This document shows positions 1 through 8,039 of a stretch of DNA of 64,000 nt, one piece after another. Made by a program: the position numbers and the translations under genes. How positions within the stretch are numbered: position 1 is the stretch's first letter; each line of letters starts with the position of its first letter. The stretch is from Geodermatophilus telluris (GTDB lineage: Bacteria > Actinomycetota > Actinomycetes > Mycobacteriales > Geodermatophilaceae): the NCBI RefSeq assembly GCF_900102745.1, contig NZ_FMZF01000002.1:62001-126000 (forward strand). The letters are read 5' to 3'. The notes beneath the pieces are model-generated. The model had not been told where the DNA came from and made no database searches. It saw nothing but the letters and a program-made list of their open reading frames with translations.

Positions 1-331
<331 letters not shown>

Positions 332-373
332 CGACGGCGATGGTCCCACCGTCGGGCGCCCCGGCGGCGCCGG

Positions 374-973
374 TCAGACCAGCGCGCGCACGGTCTCCAC
401 GGCGGCCAGCACGGCGAAGACGACGAACAGCACCGCGGCCACCCGGCGGATGAGCGCCACCGGCAGCCGGTCGGCCAGCGCCTTGCCCAGGAACACCGCG
501 AGGGCGGACACGGTGAGCAGCGCGGCCCAGGCGCCGACGAACACCGACACCGGCGCGTCGAAGCGGGCGGCCAGGCCGGCGGTGGCCAGCTGCGAGAGGT
601 CGCCCCACTCCGCGGCGAACAGCACGCCGAAGGAGACGGCCGCCGCCCGCAGGAACGACGTCTGCTCCCGCGCGTCGGCGGCCTCGCCGCCGTCCTCGGG
701 CCCCTCGCCCGCGCTGCGCCAGAGCAGCACCGCGCCGACCAGGAAGAGCACCGCGACCACCCCGGTGACCAGCGCCTGCGGCAGCAGGGACAGCAGCGAG
801 CCGGCGGTCACCGCGATGGCCACCTGCAGGCCGAAGGCGGTGCCGACGCCGACGAACACCGGCAGCGGCGCGAACCGGGTGGCCAGGACGAGGCTGGCGA
901 ACAGCGTCTTGTCCGGCAGCTCCACCGGGAGGACGAGGAGGAACGCCGTCGCGACGACGGACAGCACGATCAC
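374..973 (-). CDS. TMEM165/GDT1 (UPF0016) family Mn2+/cation exporter
   Basis: A ~199-residue polytopic membrane protein with two homologous halves, each carrying the family acidic motif: ELPDKT near the N-terminus and EWGDLSQ in the second half. The halves are joined by a hydrophilic Glu/Asp-rich loop. Family members (bacterial MneA, yeast Gdt1, human TMEM165) move Mn2+/Ca2+ across membranes; the bacterial ones export Mn2+. I chose the GTG at 973 because a GGAAGAGAG ribosome-binding site lies 8 nt upstream. A longer frame starting at 1066 would begin inside the conserved core of the upstream Mn riboswitch and is not credible. The ABC ATPase gene follows 42 nt downstream. The riboswitch implies induction by excess Mn2+. 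Confidence 0.88.
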   Translation of the reverse strand: MIVLSVVATAFLLVLPVELPDKTLFASLVLATRFAPLPVFVGVGTAFGLQVAIAVTAGSLLSLLPQALVTGVVAVLFLVGAVLLWRSAGEGPEDGGEAADAREQTSFLRAAAVSFGVLFAAEWGDLSQLATAGLAARFDAPVSVFVGAWAALLTVSALAVFLGKALADRLPVALIRRVAAVLFVVFAVLAAVETVRALV

Positions 974-1047
974 GGGTGGGTCTCTCTTCCGCTCGGCACG
1001 GCCGGGCGGGGGCGCACGCCTCCGACCGGCAGTGCGACGACTGCTCT

Positions 1048-1150
1048 GGTCGAAGGTCTCGCCCACCCGCGCGGGGCGCGGGCCCGCTGACCGGGCACCC
1101 GGGGGTGCCAGCGTGTCGACCAGCGGACGGGGGGCTACTCCCCTTCTCGG
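1048..1150 (-). promoter_or_regulatory. yybP-ykoY manganese riboswitch
   Basis: Read on the minus strand, the leader contains GGGGAGTAGCCC (revcomp of 1132-1143) and, ~75 nt later, GCGAGACCTTCGACC (revcomp of 1049-1063). These match the two conserved segments of the yybP-ykoY aptamer (GGGGAGUAGC and GAGACCUUUGCC). GC-rich complementary segments lie between them. This class senses Mn2+ and switches on exporters, including the TMEM165/GDT1 family, which is the gene downstream. Boundaries are approximate. About 75 nt of leader separate the aptamer from the start codon. Confidence 0.85.
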
Positions 1151-1208
1151 CCGCCCACCCTAGCCGACCGGGCCGGAGAACCCGCGTGCGCCGGGGTGTG
1201 GTCCCGGT

Positions 1209-1214
1209 TACCGT
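1209..1214 (+). promoter_or_regulatory. -10 box of a leaderless promoter for the MFS gene
   Basis: TACCGT lies 6 nt before GTG 1221, the TANNNT spacing seen at many leaderless genes here. It marks GTG 1221 as the ancestral start, although the frame from there stops at codon 5. Confidence 0.55.
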
Positions 1215-1220
1215 CCGGCC

Positions 1221-1235
1221 GTGCCCTTCCGTTGA
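1221..1235 (+). other. Ancestral MFS start followed by in-frame TGA (codon 5)
   Basis: GTG 1221 is in the same frame as the MFS gene and sits at leaderless spacing from TACCGT, but the frame reads V-P-F-R-stop: the TGA at 1233 ends it after four codons. The frame is then open to 2435. A single C-to-T change (CGA to TGA) would explain this. Either the gene is knocked out or weakened, translation restarts downstream, or there is a sequencing error. Confidence 0.55.
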
Positions 1236-1274
1236 CGCCCGGCGTCCGACCCGCTCCCGCCGGCGGCCCGCCCG

Positions 1275-2435
1275 CTGGCCCGCCTCGCCGTCGCCTGGAC
1301 GGCGCTGTCGGGCCTGGCCCCGGTCTACCCGCTGTACGCGCTGCTCTTCCTCGACACGGGGCTGTCCGCGGCGCAGGTGTCGGGCCTGTTCGCGCTGTGG
1401 TCGCTGACCGGCCTGCTGGCCGAGGTGCCCACCGGCGTGCTCGCCGACCGGTGGTCGCGCCGGGGCGCGCTGGTGCTCGCCGGGGTCCTCGAGGCGGCCG
1501 GCTTCGCGGTGTGGACGGCGGCGCCCGGTCCGGTCGGCTTCGCGGCCGGCTTCGTGCTGTGGGGCGTCGGCGGCGCGCTGGTGTCGGGCGCGGCCGAGGC
1601 GCTGGTGTACGACGGGCTGGCCGCCGCTGGCGCCGGCGACGCCTACCTGCGGGTGCACGGCGCGACGACGGCGACCGAGCTGCTGGTCCAGGTGCCCACG
1701 GCGCTGCTGGCGGGGGTGCTGGTCTCGGTCGGAGGCTACCCGCTGGTGGGCTGGGCGAGCGTGGCGGTGTGCCTGGCGGCCGCGGCGCTGGCCACCCGGT
1801 TCCCCGAGCCGCCGCGCACCGGCGGCGATCCCGACGACGGCACGGACGGCGGCGAGCCGGAGGTGCCGCTGCGGACGGCGGCCGCCACGGCGCTGCGCCG
1901 GCCGGGCCTGTGGCCGGTGCTGGCCGCGGTCGCGCTGCTCGGCGGGCTCGACGCGATCGAGGAGTACTTCCCGCTGCTGGCCCGCGACCAGGGCGTGCCG
2001 ACCGCGCTGGTGCCGGCCGCCGTCCTCGTCGTCGCGCTGGCCGGGGCGGCGGGTGCGGCGCTCGGCGGCCGGGCCGGGCGGCTGCCCGTGCGGGCCCTGC
2101 CGGTGCTGCTGGCGCTGTCCGCGGTGCTGCTCGCGGGAGGCGCGCTGGTGGCGCACCCGGTCGCCCTGGCCGCCGTCGCGGTGTCCTACGGGCTCTACCT
2201 CGCGGTGCTCGTGGTGGGGGAGGCGCGGCTGCAGGAGCAGGTGCCCGGGCCGGTGCGCGCCACGGTCACCTCGGTCGCGGGTCTCGGGATCGAGCTCGCG
2301 TCGCTGCTGGTCTTCGCCGCCTGGGCCCTCGACGGCGCCCTGGCGGTGGCGGTGCTCTTCGCGGTCGTCGCGCCGATCACGTGGTCGGCCTTCCGGCCGA
2401 CACCGCGGCCAGGAGCCGTCCCCGACCTGCGTTGA
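1275..2435 (+). CDS. MFS transporter (start uncertain, possible nonsense mutation)
   Basis: A ~385-residue major facilitator superfamily protein with about 12 hydrophobic segments. The A-loop motif between TM2 and TM3 is visible as GVLADRWSRRGALVLAG. A hydrophilic, acidic central loop (DPDDGTDGGEPEV) divides the two halves. The frame is open from 1236, but the ancestral GTG at 1221 is followed by TGA at 1233. The first ordinary start, GTG 1377, would delete TM1 (which includes APVYPLYALLFLD); CTG 1275 is the only downstream candidate that keeps TM1, so it is used here as a minimum. Substrate unknown; the fold is that of drug or metabolite efflux MFS proteins. Convergent with the GGDEF-LarB gene. 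Confidence 0.7.
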   Translation: MARLAVAWTALSGLAPVYPLYALLFLDTGLSAAQVSGLFALWSLTGLLAEVPTGVLADRWSRRGALVLAGVLEAAGFAVWTAAPGPVGFAAGFVLWGVGGALVSGAAEALVYDGLAAAGAGDAYLRVHGATTATELLVQVPTALLAGVLVSVGGYPLVGWASVAVCLAAAALATRFPEPPRTGGDPDDGTDGGEPEVPLRTAAATALRRPGLWPVLAAVALLGGLDAIEEYFPLLARDQGVPTALVPAAVLVVALAGAAGAALGGRAGRLPVRALPVLLALSAVLLAGGALVAHPVALAAVAVSYGLYLAVLVVGEARLQEQVPGPVRATVTSVAGLGIELASLLVFAAWALDGALAVAVLFAVVAPITWSAFRPTPRPGAVPDLR

Positions 2436-2504
2436 GCCCTGCCACGCCGTCCCGGCCGGGAGCCTCCGGCCCCGCGGCCGGTCCGCCGTCCTGCGCGGGG
2501 CGGG

Positions 2505-5240
2505 TCACCTGGCGGTGCGCCTCGCGATGCGGGCGGCGAAGACGCCGGCGGCGTGGCCGTTGTCGATCGTGCTGACTACGACGCCCGGTGAGGCGGCGTT
2601 GAGCACGGTCAGCAGCGCGCCGAAGCCGCCGAAGGAGCCCGGCTGCCCGGTGGAGGTGGGCACCGCGACGATCGGGACGTCGGTCATCGCGGCCACGGTG
2701 GCGGCCAGCGACGCGTCCAGCCCGGCGACGACCACCAGGCAGTCGGTGTCGTCGAGCAGCGTGCGGTCGGTGAGCAGGGGCCGCAACCGGCTGCCCCCGA
2801 CGTCGTCCACGCGCACCACCTCGGTGCCGGTGACCCGGGCGACGAAGGCGGCCTCGGCGGCCACCGACGCGTCGGCGGTCCCGGCGCACAGGACGCCGAC
2901 CCGGCCGCGCGGCTCCGGGATCGGACCGACGGCCGCCGACATCGCCACGGCGTCGACGGTGGTGGCCGCCTCGTGCGCAGCGGCCAGCGCGACGAGGGTG
3001 TCGGCGGTCGCGCGCACCACCAGCGCGGGCCGGTCGGGGTGCTCCGCGCGCGCCTCGCGCACCAGCGCGAGCACCTGCTCGGTGCTGCGGTTGACCCCCC
3101 AGATGACGTCGGGCTCGGCCGCTCCGGGGCGGCTCGGCGGGGCGGGCGCGAGCCGGGGGGCGAGCGTCGGCTCGCCCGGGCTGCCGGTCGACAGCGGCGG
3201 GTCGGCCGGGCGCTCGGCCAGCAGCGCGGCGAAGCCGCCGACCGGGTCCAGCGGCGAGGCCTGCACGGTGACCCGCGGGGACGGCTCGGCGGGACGGGCG
3301 GGGGCGTCCGCGGGGGCGGCGTCCGGAGCGCGGGTCTGGGTCGCCGTCGAGAGCCGGACGACGCGGTCGCGGCCGCTGCGCTTGGCGTCGTAGAGCACGC
3401 CGTCGGCCGCGGCGAACAGCGTGCGGCGGTCGTCGCCGCGGGTGGCCGAGGCGATGCCGACGCTGATGGTCACCGGCACGGTCACGCCGTCGGCGGCCCA
3501 GTCGTGCGCCGCGACGGCGCGGCGGATCCGCTCCAGCGCGTGCTCGGCCTGCTCGGCGGTGGTGTCGGGCAGCAGGACGACGAACTCGTCGCCGGCCCAC
3601 CGGCACACCTCGTCGGTGTCGCGGCAGCCGGCCAGGAGCAGCTCGGCGACCGTGCGCAGCACCGCGTCGCCGCCGGGGTGCCCCACCGCGTCGTTGATCG
3701 ACTTGAACCGGTCGACGTCGACCACCGCCAGCGCGGGGGTGGTGCCGGCGCTGAGCAGCCCGTCGAGCCGGGCCTCGGCGTAGCGCCGGTTGGGCAGGTG
3801 GGTGAGCGGGTCCTCGTAGGCCTGGCGGCGCAGCTGCCCGGCGGCCCGCTCGTTCTCCAGCAGGCTCTTGCGCCGGCCGAACAGCTCCACCCAGCGGGTG
3901 CGCCGCTCGTCGACCCGGTCGAGCTCGTCGGCGAGGTAGGCCTGCAGGTAGGGCAGCGCGCGGCCGGCGTCGTCCAGCTCGGCGTGCAGCGTGCACAGCT
4001 CGCGCAGCGCGGCCCGCCGCAGCCGGGGCAGGCCGTGCTCGGTGGCCAGCGACAGCGCCTTGGCCAGCTGCTCGTCGGCGCCGCGCCCGTCGCCCTGCCG
4101 GCGCAGCGCCCGCCCCAGCGCGAGCAGCGCCGAGGCCAGCAGCGCCCGGTCGCCGGTGGCGCTGGTGACGCGGACGGCGGCCCGCAGCGGCCCGCTGGCG
4201 GCGACGTGCTCGCCCAGCCCGACCAGCGCCCAGCCGTGCACCACCTGCGCGGCGACGATGCCCTCCGCTTCGGGGGGCAGCTGGGCCAGCGCCTGCTCGG
4301 CCAGCCGGCGCGCCTCGGCGAAGTGGGGACCGGCGGAGCCGGGGTCGCCGTCGTCGAGCAGCGCCTCCCCGAGCTCGGCGCACAGCTCGGCCAGGCAGGT
4401 GGCCGCGCGGGCGGCGAGCACGTCGGGGTCGCCGTCGTCGGGACCGAGCAGGCCCTGCCCGGCGGCCGCGGTGGCGGCCTCCAGCGCGCGGCGCTGGTAG
4501 TCCAGTGCCAGCGGCATCAGCTCGAGGTCGGCCAGGACGCCGGCCAGCGTGCCCAGGGTGTCGACCAGCAGCGCCCCCGGCGGCAGGTCGGGGTCGAGCA
4601 GGCTCGCGGCCTCGACCGCCTCGTCCATCGCGGCGTCGATCCGGCGCGAGAGCAGCTCGATGCGCGCGTGCCGGGCCAGGCCGGCGGCGCGCTGCAGGTC
4701 GTCGTCGGAGGCGTCGAAGGCGGCCTTGGCCGAGCGCACCAGGGCGATCGCCAGCGCGGCGTGCGAGGCCGACGCCGAGCGCGGGTCGCCGTCGGGGCGC
4801 TCCGCGGTCGCGTCGAGCAGCCCGGCGACGCCGGCGTGCAGGTCGAGGGACTCCGTCGTCGCGGGCGCGTCGATCGGCTCCCCGACGACGCTGAAGCCGG
4901 CCACCCGCAGCCGGCGCACGAGCAGCTCGGCGCGCAGGGTGTCGGCCCACGCCCGGCCCAGGGACGGCGGGGTGTCGGACCCGCCCGGCCCCGACCGCTC
5001 CGCCGTCGGTTCCGCCTCGTAGGGCGAGGAGGGGTCGACCACCGACAGCAGCCGCTCGGCGTCGTCGAGCTGCCAGTTGGCCAGGGCAGCGGTCACCCGT
5101 TGGTGCAGGGCTCCGGGTGGCACCAGCGCACTGTGCACGCCGTCCGCGGGGGAGTCGAGCACCGGGCCGGGGGCACGCCGGTCGCCGGACGGCGCGTCGT
5201 CCGTCGCGTCACGCGCGTCCCAGGCGGGGCCGCGCGTCAC
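2505..5240 (-). CDS. Helical repeat - GGDEF - LarB-like fusion protein
   Basis: A 911-residue fusion. Residues ~1-470 are Ala/Leu-rich helical repeats of TPR type. Residues ~475-640 form a diguanylate cyclase domain with VDVDRFKSIND, an AGDEF active site at ~549-553 (A replaces the first G) and an intact inhibitory site RDTD five residues upstream. After a Pro-rich linker, residues ~709-911 resemble LarB (pyridinium-3,5-biscarboxylate mononucleotide synthase, PurE-like): PDVIWGVNRSTEQV, VLCAGTADASVAAEAA, DCLVVVAGLDASL, VPTSTGQPGSFGG, IDNGHAAGVFA. The LarB catalytic Cys (LNSCA in the family) reads LNAAS here, and DVGVAG(I/L)HR has become DVGGSRLR. The domain is therefore probably an inactive, ligand-binding relic. 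GTG 5240 overlaps the upstream cyclase stop by 4 nt (GTGA), implying translational coupling. No other lar gene is in the window. Confidence 0.85.
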   Translation of the reverse strand: MTRGPAWDARDATDDAPSGDRRAPGPVLDSPADGVHSALVPPGALHQRVTAALANWQLDDAERLLSVVDPSSPYEAEPTAERSGPGGSDTPPSLGRAWADTLRAELLVRRLRVAGFSVVGEPIDAPATTESLDLHAGVAGLLDATAERPDGDPRSASASHAALAIALVRSAKAAFDASDDDLQRAAGLARHARIELLSRRIDAAMDEAVEAASLLDPDLPPGALLVDTLGTLAGVLADLELMPLALDYQRRALEAATAAAGQGLLGPDDGDPDVLAARAATCLAELCAELGEALLDDGDPGSAGPHFAEARRLAEQALAQLPPEAEGIVAAQVVHGWALVGLGEHVAASGPLRAAVRVTSATGDRALLASALLALGRALRRQGDGRGADEQLAKALSLATEHGLPRLRRAALRELCTLHAELDDAGRALPYLQAYLADELDRVDERRTRWVELFGRRKSLLENERAAGQLRRQAYEDPLTHLPNRRYAEARLDGLLSAGTTPALAVVDVDRFKSINDAVGHPGGDAVLRTVAELLLAGCRDTDEVCRWAGDEFVVLLPDTTAEQAEHALERIRRAVAAHDWAADGVTVPVTISVGIASATRGDDRRTLFAAADGVLYDAKRSGRDRVVRLSTATQTRAPDAAPADAPARPAEPSPRVTVQASPLDPVGGFAALLAERPADPPLSTGSPGEPTLAPRLAPAPPSRPGAAEPDVIWGVNRSTEQVLALVREARAEHPDRPALVVRATADTLVALAAAHEAATTVDAVAMSAAVGPIPEPRGRVGVLCAGTADASVAAEAAFVARVTGTEVVRVDDVGGSRLRPLLTDRTLLDDTDCLVVVAGLDASLAATVAAMTDVPIVAVPTSTGQPGSFGGFGALLTVLNAASPGVVVSTIDNGHAAGVFAARIARRTAR

Positions 5241-6913
5241 GCCGTCGTCCCCTCGGCCGGCCCGTCCCCGGCGTCACCGACCAGGCCGGGCGCGCGCACG
5301 CGGTTGCGCCCGCCGCGCTTGGCGGAGAACAGGTGCAGGTCGGCGGTGTCGAATAGCGAGCGCCAGCCGGGCGGGTCGCCCGCGCCGTCGGCCGGCGCGG
5401 TGGCCAGCCCGATGCTCACCGTGATCGGCTGCGCCAGCGGCAGGTCACCCCAGTCGGCCTCGGCCACGGCGGCGCGCAGCCGCTCCACGGCAGCCAGCGC
5501 CTGGCCCTGGCCGGCGGTGGGCAGCACCACGAGGAACTCGTCGCCGGCCCACCGGTAGACCTCGTCGTCGACCCGGCTGTGCTCGCGCAGCAGCGCGGCC
5601 ACCCGGCGCAGCACCTCGTCGCCGTGCAGGTGCGAGGTGTCGTCATTGACCTCCTTGAACCGGTCGACGTCGACGACGGCCAGCGACAGCGGCTCCGTGC
5701 CCAGCCGCAGCCCGGCCAGCCGGCGCTCGGCGCTGCGCCGGTTGCCCAGCCCGGTGAGCGGGTCCTCCAGCGCGTGCCGGCGCAGCACCGCGGCCTGCCG
5801 CTCGGCCTCGCGCAGCCGGCTGCGCCGGACGAACATCTCCGCCCACAGCTCGCGGCTGCGCGCGTGCGCCCGGCCGGTGTCGGCGCGGTAGGCGTCGAGC
5901 CAGTGCAGCGCCTCGGCGGGCCGGCCCATCGCGGCGGTGGCCTGGCCGAGCTCGAGCAGGCACTGGCGGTAGCGGCGCCGGTCGGCGGTCGCGGCGAAGG
6001 CCCCGGCGGCGTCGACGAGCAGGTCGGTGGCCTCCTCGGCGTGCCCGCCGCCGCTGTGCATCTGGGAGAGCCGGCCGAGCAGCCGGGCCAGCGCCAGGTC
6101 GGTGTACCCGCGCAGCCACGTGCTCCCCGTCCGGTGCACCCGGCGGTGCGCGCTGCGCAGCGGGCCGAGGGCGTCGTCGAGGTCGTCGTGGCAGGCAAGC
6201 GCCCAGGCCTGGACGACGTCGAGCAGGTCGAGGTCGTCGGGGTCGGGCTCGACGTCGAGGGCCCGGGCGTCGGCGGCGTGGGCCAGCGCGCTGCCGGCGA
6301 GCTCCACGCTGCGGGCCACCTCGCCGCGGCGGCGCAGCGTCTGGGCCAGCTCGGTGGACTGCTGTGCGCACAGCCGCAGCAGCTGCCAGCGGTCGGCCAG
6401 GCCGGGCAGCGCGGCGGACACCCGGCGGCCCTGCTCGGCCTGGGCCAGCGCCAGCTCCTCGAGGTCGAGCGCGGTGAGGGTCCGCGAGAGCCACAGGTGG
6501 GCCTGGTGCAGCGCGGGCGTCGGCTCGCCGGAGCCGAGCTGCTCGGTGAGCAGGCTCGCGTCGACGGCCAGCAGCATCGCCGCGTCGGGGTGGTCACCGG
6601 CGGCCTCGACGTGCGCCAGGTAGGCCAGGGCCAGCGCGGTCGACGGCGCGGGCGGACAGGCGGCCAGGGCGTCGCGGGCGGCGGCGACGTCGTCGGCCGC
6701 GGCGTCCGGGTGGCCGTCGACGAGGGCGCGGCGGGCGGAGAGGGCCGCCCGCCAGGCCGCCCAGCACGGCTCGCTCCCGGCGGCGAGAGCGGACTCGACG
6801 GCGTCGAGCTCGGTGCGGAAGGCGCCGGCGTCGTCCCGCCCGCTGGCGGCCAGGACGCGCCACAGCGCAGCGTCCAGGTCACCGTGGGTCACGGGAACAG
6901 GGCCGGGAGTCAC
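5237..6913 (-). CDS. Helical repeat - GGDEF diguanylate cyclase
   Basis: A 558-residue protein. Residues ~1-370 are TPR-like helical repeats; a GGDEF domain follows with GNRRSAERRL, VDVDRFKEVND and AGDEF near residue 456. The inhibitory site RVDD stands the canonical five residues upstream. The sequence lacks transmembrane segments and is probably cytosolic. It parallels the first two modules of the downstream fusion protein and overlaps it by 4 nt, so the pair is likely one operon born by duplication. GTG 6913 is preferred over the longer frame from 7090, since GGAAGGA lies 4 nt upstream and the extension would cross the divergent pheA promoter. AGDEF variants can be active; activity here is inferred. 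Confidence 0.87.
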   Translation of the reverse strand: MTPGPVPVTHGDLDAALWRVLAASGRDDAGAFRTELDAVESALAAGSEPCWAAWRAALSARRALVDGHPDAAADDVAAARDALAACPPAPSTALALAYLAHVEAAGDHPDAAMLLAVDASLLTEQLGSGEPTPALHQAHLWLSRTLTALDLEELALAQAEQGRRVSAALPGLADRWQLLRLCAQQSTELAQTLRRRGEVARSVELAGSALAHAADARALDVEPDPDDLDLLDVVQAWALACHDDLDDALGPLRSAHRRVHRTGSTWLRGYTDLALARLLGRLSQMHSGGGHAEEATDLLVDAAGAFAATADRRRYRQCLLELGQATAAMGRPAEALHWLDAYRADTGRAHARSRELWAEMFVRRSRLREAERQAAVLRRHALEDPLTGLGNRRSAERRLAGLRLGTEPLSLAVVDVDRFKEVNDDTSHLHGDEVLRRVAALLREHSRVDDEVYRWAGDEFLVVLPTAGQGQALAAVERLRAAVAEADWGDLPLAQPITVSIGLATAPADGAGDPPGWRSLFDTADLHLFSAKRGGRNRVRAPGLVGDAGDGPAEGTTA

Positions 6914-6999
6914 GCGTTCCTTCCGCTCGACGGGGTGTCCGGCCGCCCGGCCGGTGGCCGGCGACCCCCGTGCCGACCTGGGGGTCCACCCGGCCGCAC

Positions 7000-7005
7000 T
7001 ACCCT
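7000..7005 (+). promoter_or_regulatory. -10 box of leaderless pheA promoter
   Basis: TACCCT is followed after 6 nt by GTG 7012, the TANNNT-N6-start pattern of leaderless actinobacterial genes. Confidence 0.55.
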
Positions 7006-7011
7006 CGTCGG

Positions 7012-7947
7012 GTGCCCGAGACGTCTCCGACACGGTTCGCCTACCTCGGCCCCGAGGGTACCTTCGCCGAGGCGGCGCTGAGCACCGCACTGGGGCCGGA
7101 CCGGGGCCTGCGGCAGCCGGCGCCCAGCGTCCCGGCCGCCCTGGCGGCGGTGCGCGCGGGCGAGGCCGACGCGGCGCTGGTGCCGCTGGAGAACTCCGTC
7201 GAGGGCTCGGTGCCGGCGACGATGGACGGCCTGGCCGACGGCGCCCCGCTGCTCATCACCCGCGAGGTGTTCCTCACGGTGTCCTTCGTCCTCGCCGTGC
7301 GGCCGGGGACGCGGGCCGCCGACGTGCGCAGCGTGGTCAGCCACCCGCACGCGCTGGCCCAGACGGCGCGCACCGTGGCCACCTGGCTGCCCGGCGTCCC
7401 CGCCCTGCCGGCCTCCTCCACCGCCGCCGCGGCCCGGGCGGTCGGCGCGGGCGAGCACGACGCCGCCGTCTGCGCGCCGATCGCCGCCGAGCGCTACGGG
7501 CTGGTGCCGCTGGCCGAGGACGTCGCCGACCACCCCGGCGCGGTCACCCGGTTCGTGCTGGTCAGCCCGCCCGGCGGCCTGCCCGCGCCCACCGGCAACG
7601 ACAAGACCTCGCTGGTGGCCGTCGTCGGCGACCGCACCGGCGCGCTGCTCGACGTGCTCACCGAGTTCGCCGTCCGCGGGATCAGCCTCACCCGCATCGA
7701 GTCGCGGCCCACCCGGGAGCGGCTCGGCGTCTACTCGTTCTCCCTCGACTGCGAGGGGCACGTCGCCGACGCCCGCGTGGGGGAGGCGCTGGCCGCGCTG
7801 CACCGGGTGTGCGACGACGTCCGCTTCCTCGGCTCCTACGCCCGCGCCGACGACCGCACCAACCGCCCGGTGCCGGAGGTCGCCGCCGACGCCGCCTTCA
7901 CCGACGCGCACGCCTGGCTGGCCCGCCTCCGCGCGGGCGAGGTGTAG
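7012..7947 (+). CDS. pheA: Prephenate dehydratase
   Basis: A 311-residue enzyme converting prephenate to phenylpyruvate (phenylalanine biosynthesis). It has the N-terminal AYLGPEGTFAEAA motif, the PLENSVEGSV substrate loop, the catalytic VTRF near residue 180, and a C-terminal ACT domain. The ACT domain contains GALL and ESRP, the signature elements for allosteric Phe binding. No chorismate mutase domain is fused. The start is GTG 7012, which sits 6 nt after a TACCCT box; this gives the standard N-terminus and avoids a frame overlapping the divergent cyclase promoter. Ends at a large hairpin shared with the convergent MMPL gene. Confidence 0.95.
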   Translation: MPETSPTRFAYLGPEGTFAEAALSTALGPDRGLRQPAPSVPAALAAVRAGEADAALVPLENSVEGSVPATMDGLADGAPLLITREVFLTVSFVLAVRPGTRAADVRSVVSHPHALAQTARTVATWLPGVPALPASSTAAAARAVGAGEHDAAVCAPIAAERYGLVPLAEDVADHPGAVTRFVLVSPPGGLPAPTGNDKTSLVAVVGDRTGALLDVLTEFAVRGISLTRIESRPTRERLGVYSFSLDCEGHVADARVGEALAALHRVCDDVRFLGSYARADDRTNRPVPEVAADAAFTDAHAWLARLRAGEV

Positions 7948-7957
7948 CCGGCGCTCC

Positions 7958-8033
7958 CCTCCGCGATCATCGGCGGGTGGCTGCCGCCGCCGGCGTGCCG
8001 AGCCGCCACCTGCCGATGATCACGGTGCGGAGG
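7958..8033. terminator. Bidirectional hairpin between pheA and MMPL genes
   Basis: The arms CCTCCGCGATCATCGGC... (7958-7980) and ...GCCGATGATCAC(GGT)GCGGAGG (8006-8033) are complementary over ~23 bp with two mismatches and a small bulge. The loop is 25 nt. It sits between two convergent stop codons. Confidence 0.65.
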
Positions 8034-8039
8034 CGGCCG

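Noticed and set aside
974..1066. N-terminal extension of the TMEM165-like protein to 1066
   Set aside because: It begins inside the conserved GAGACC segment of the riboswitch and is Arg/Pro-rich without similarity; the GTG at 973 has a proper ribosome-binding site.
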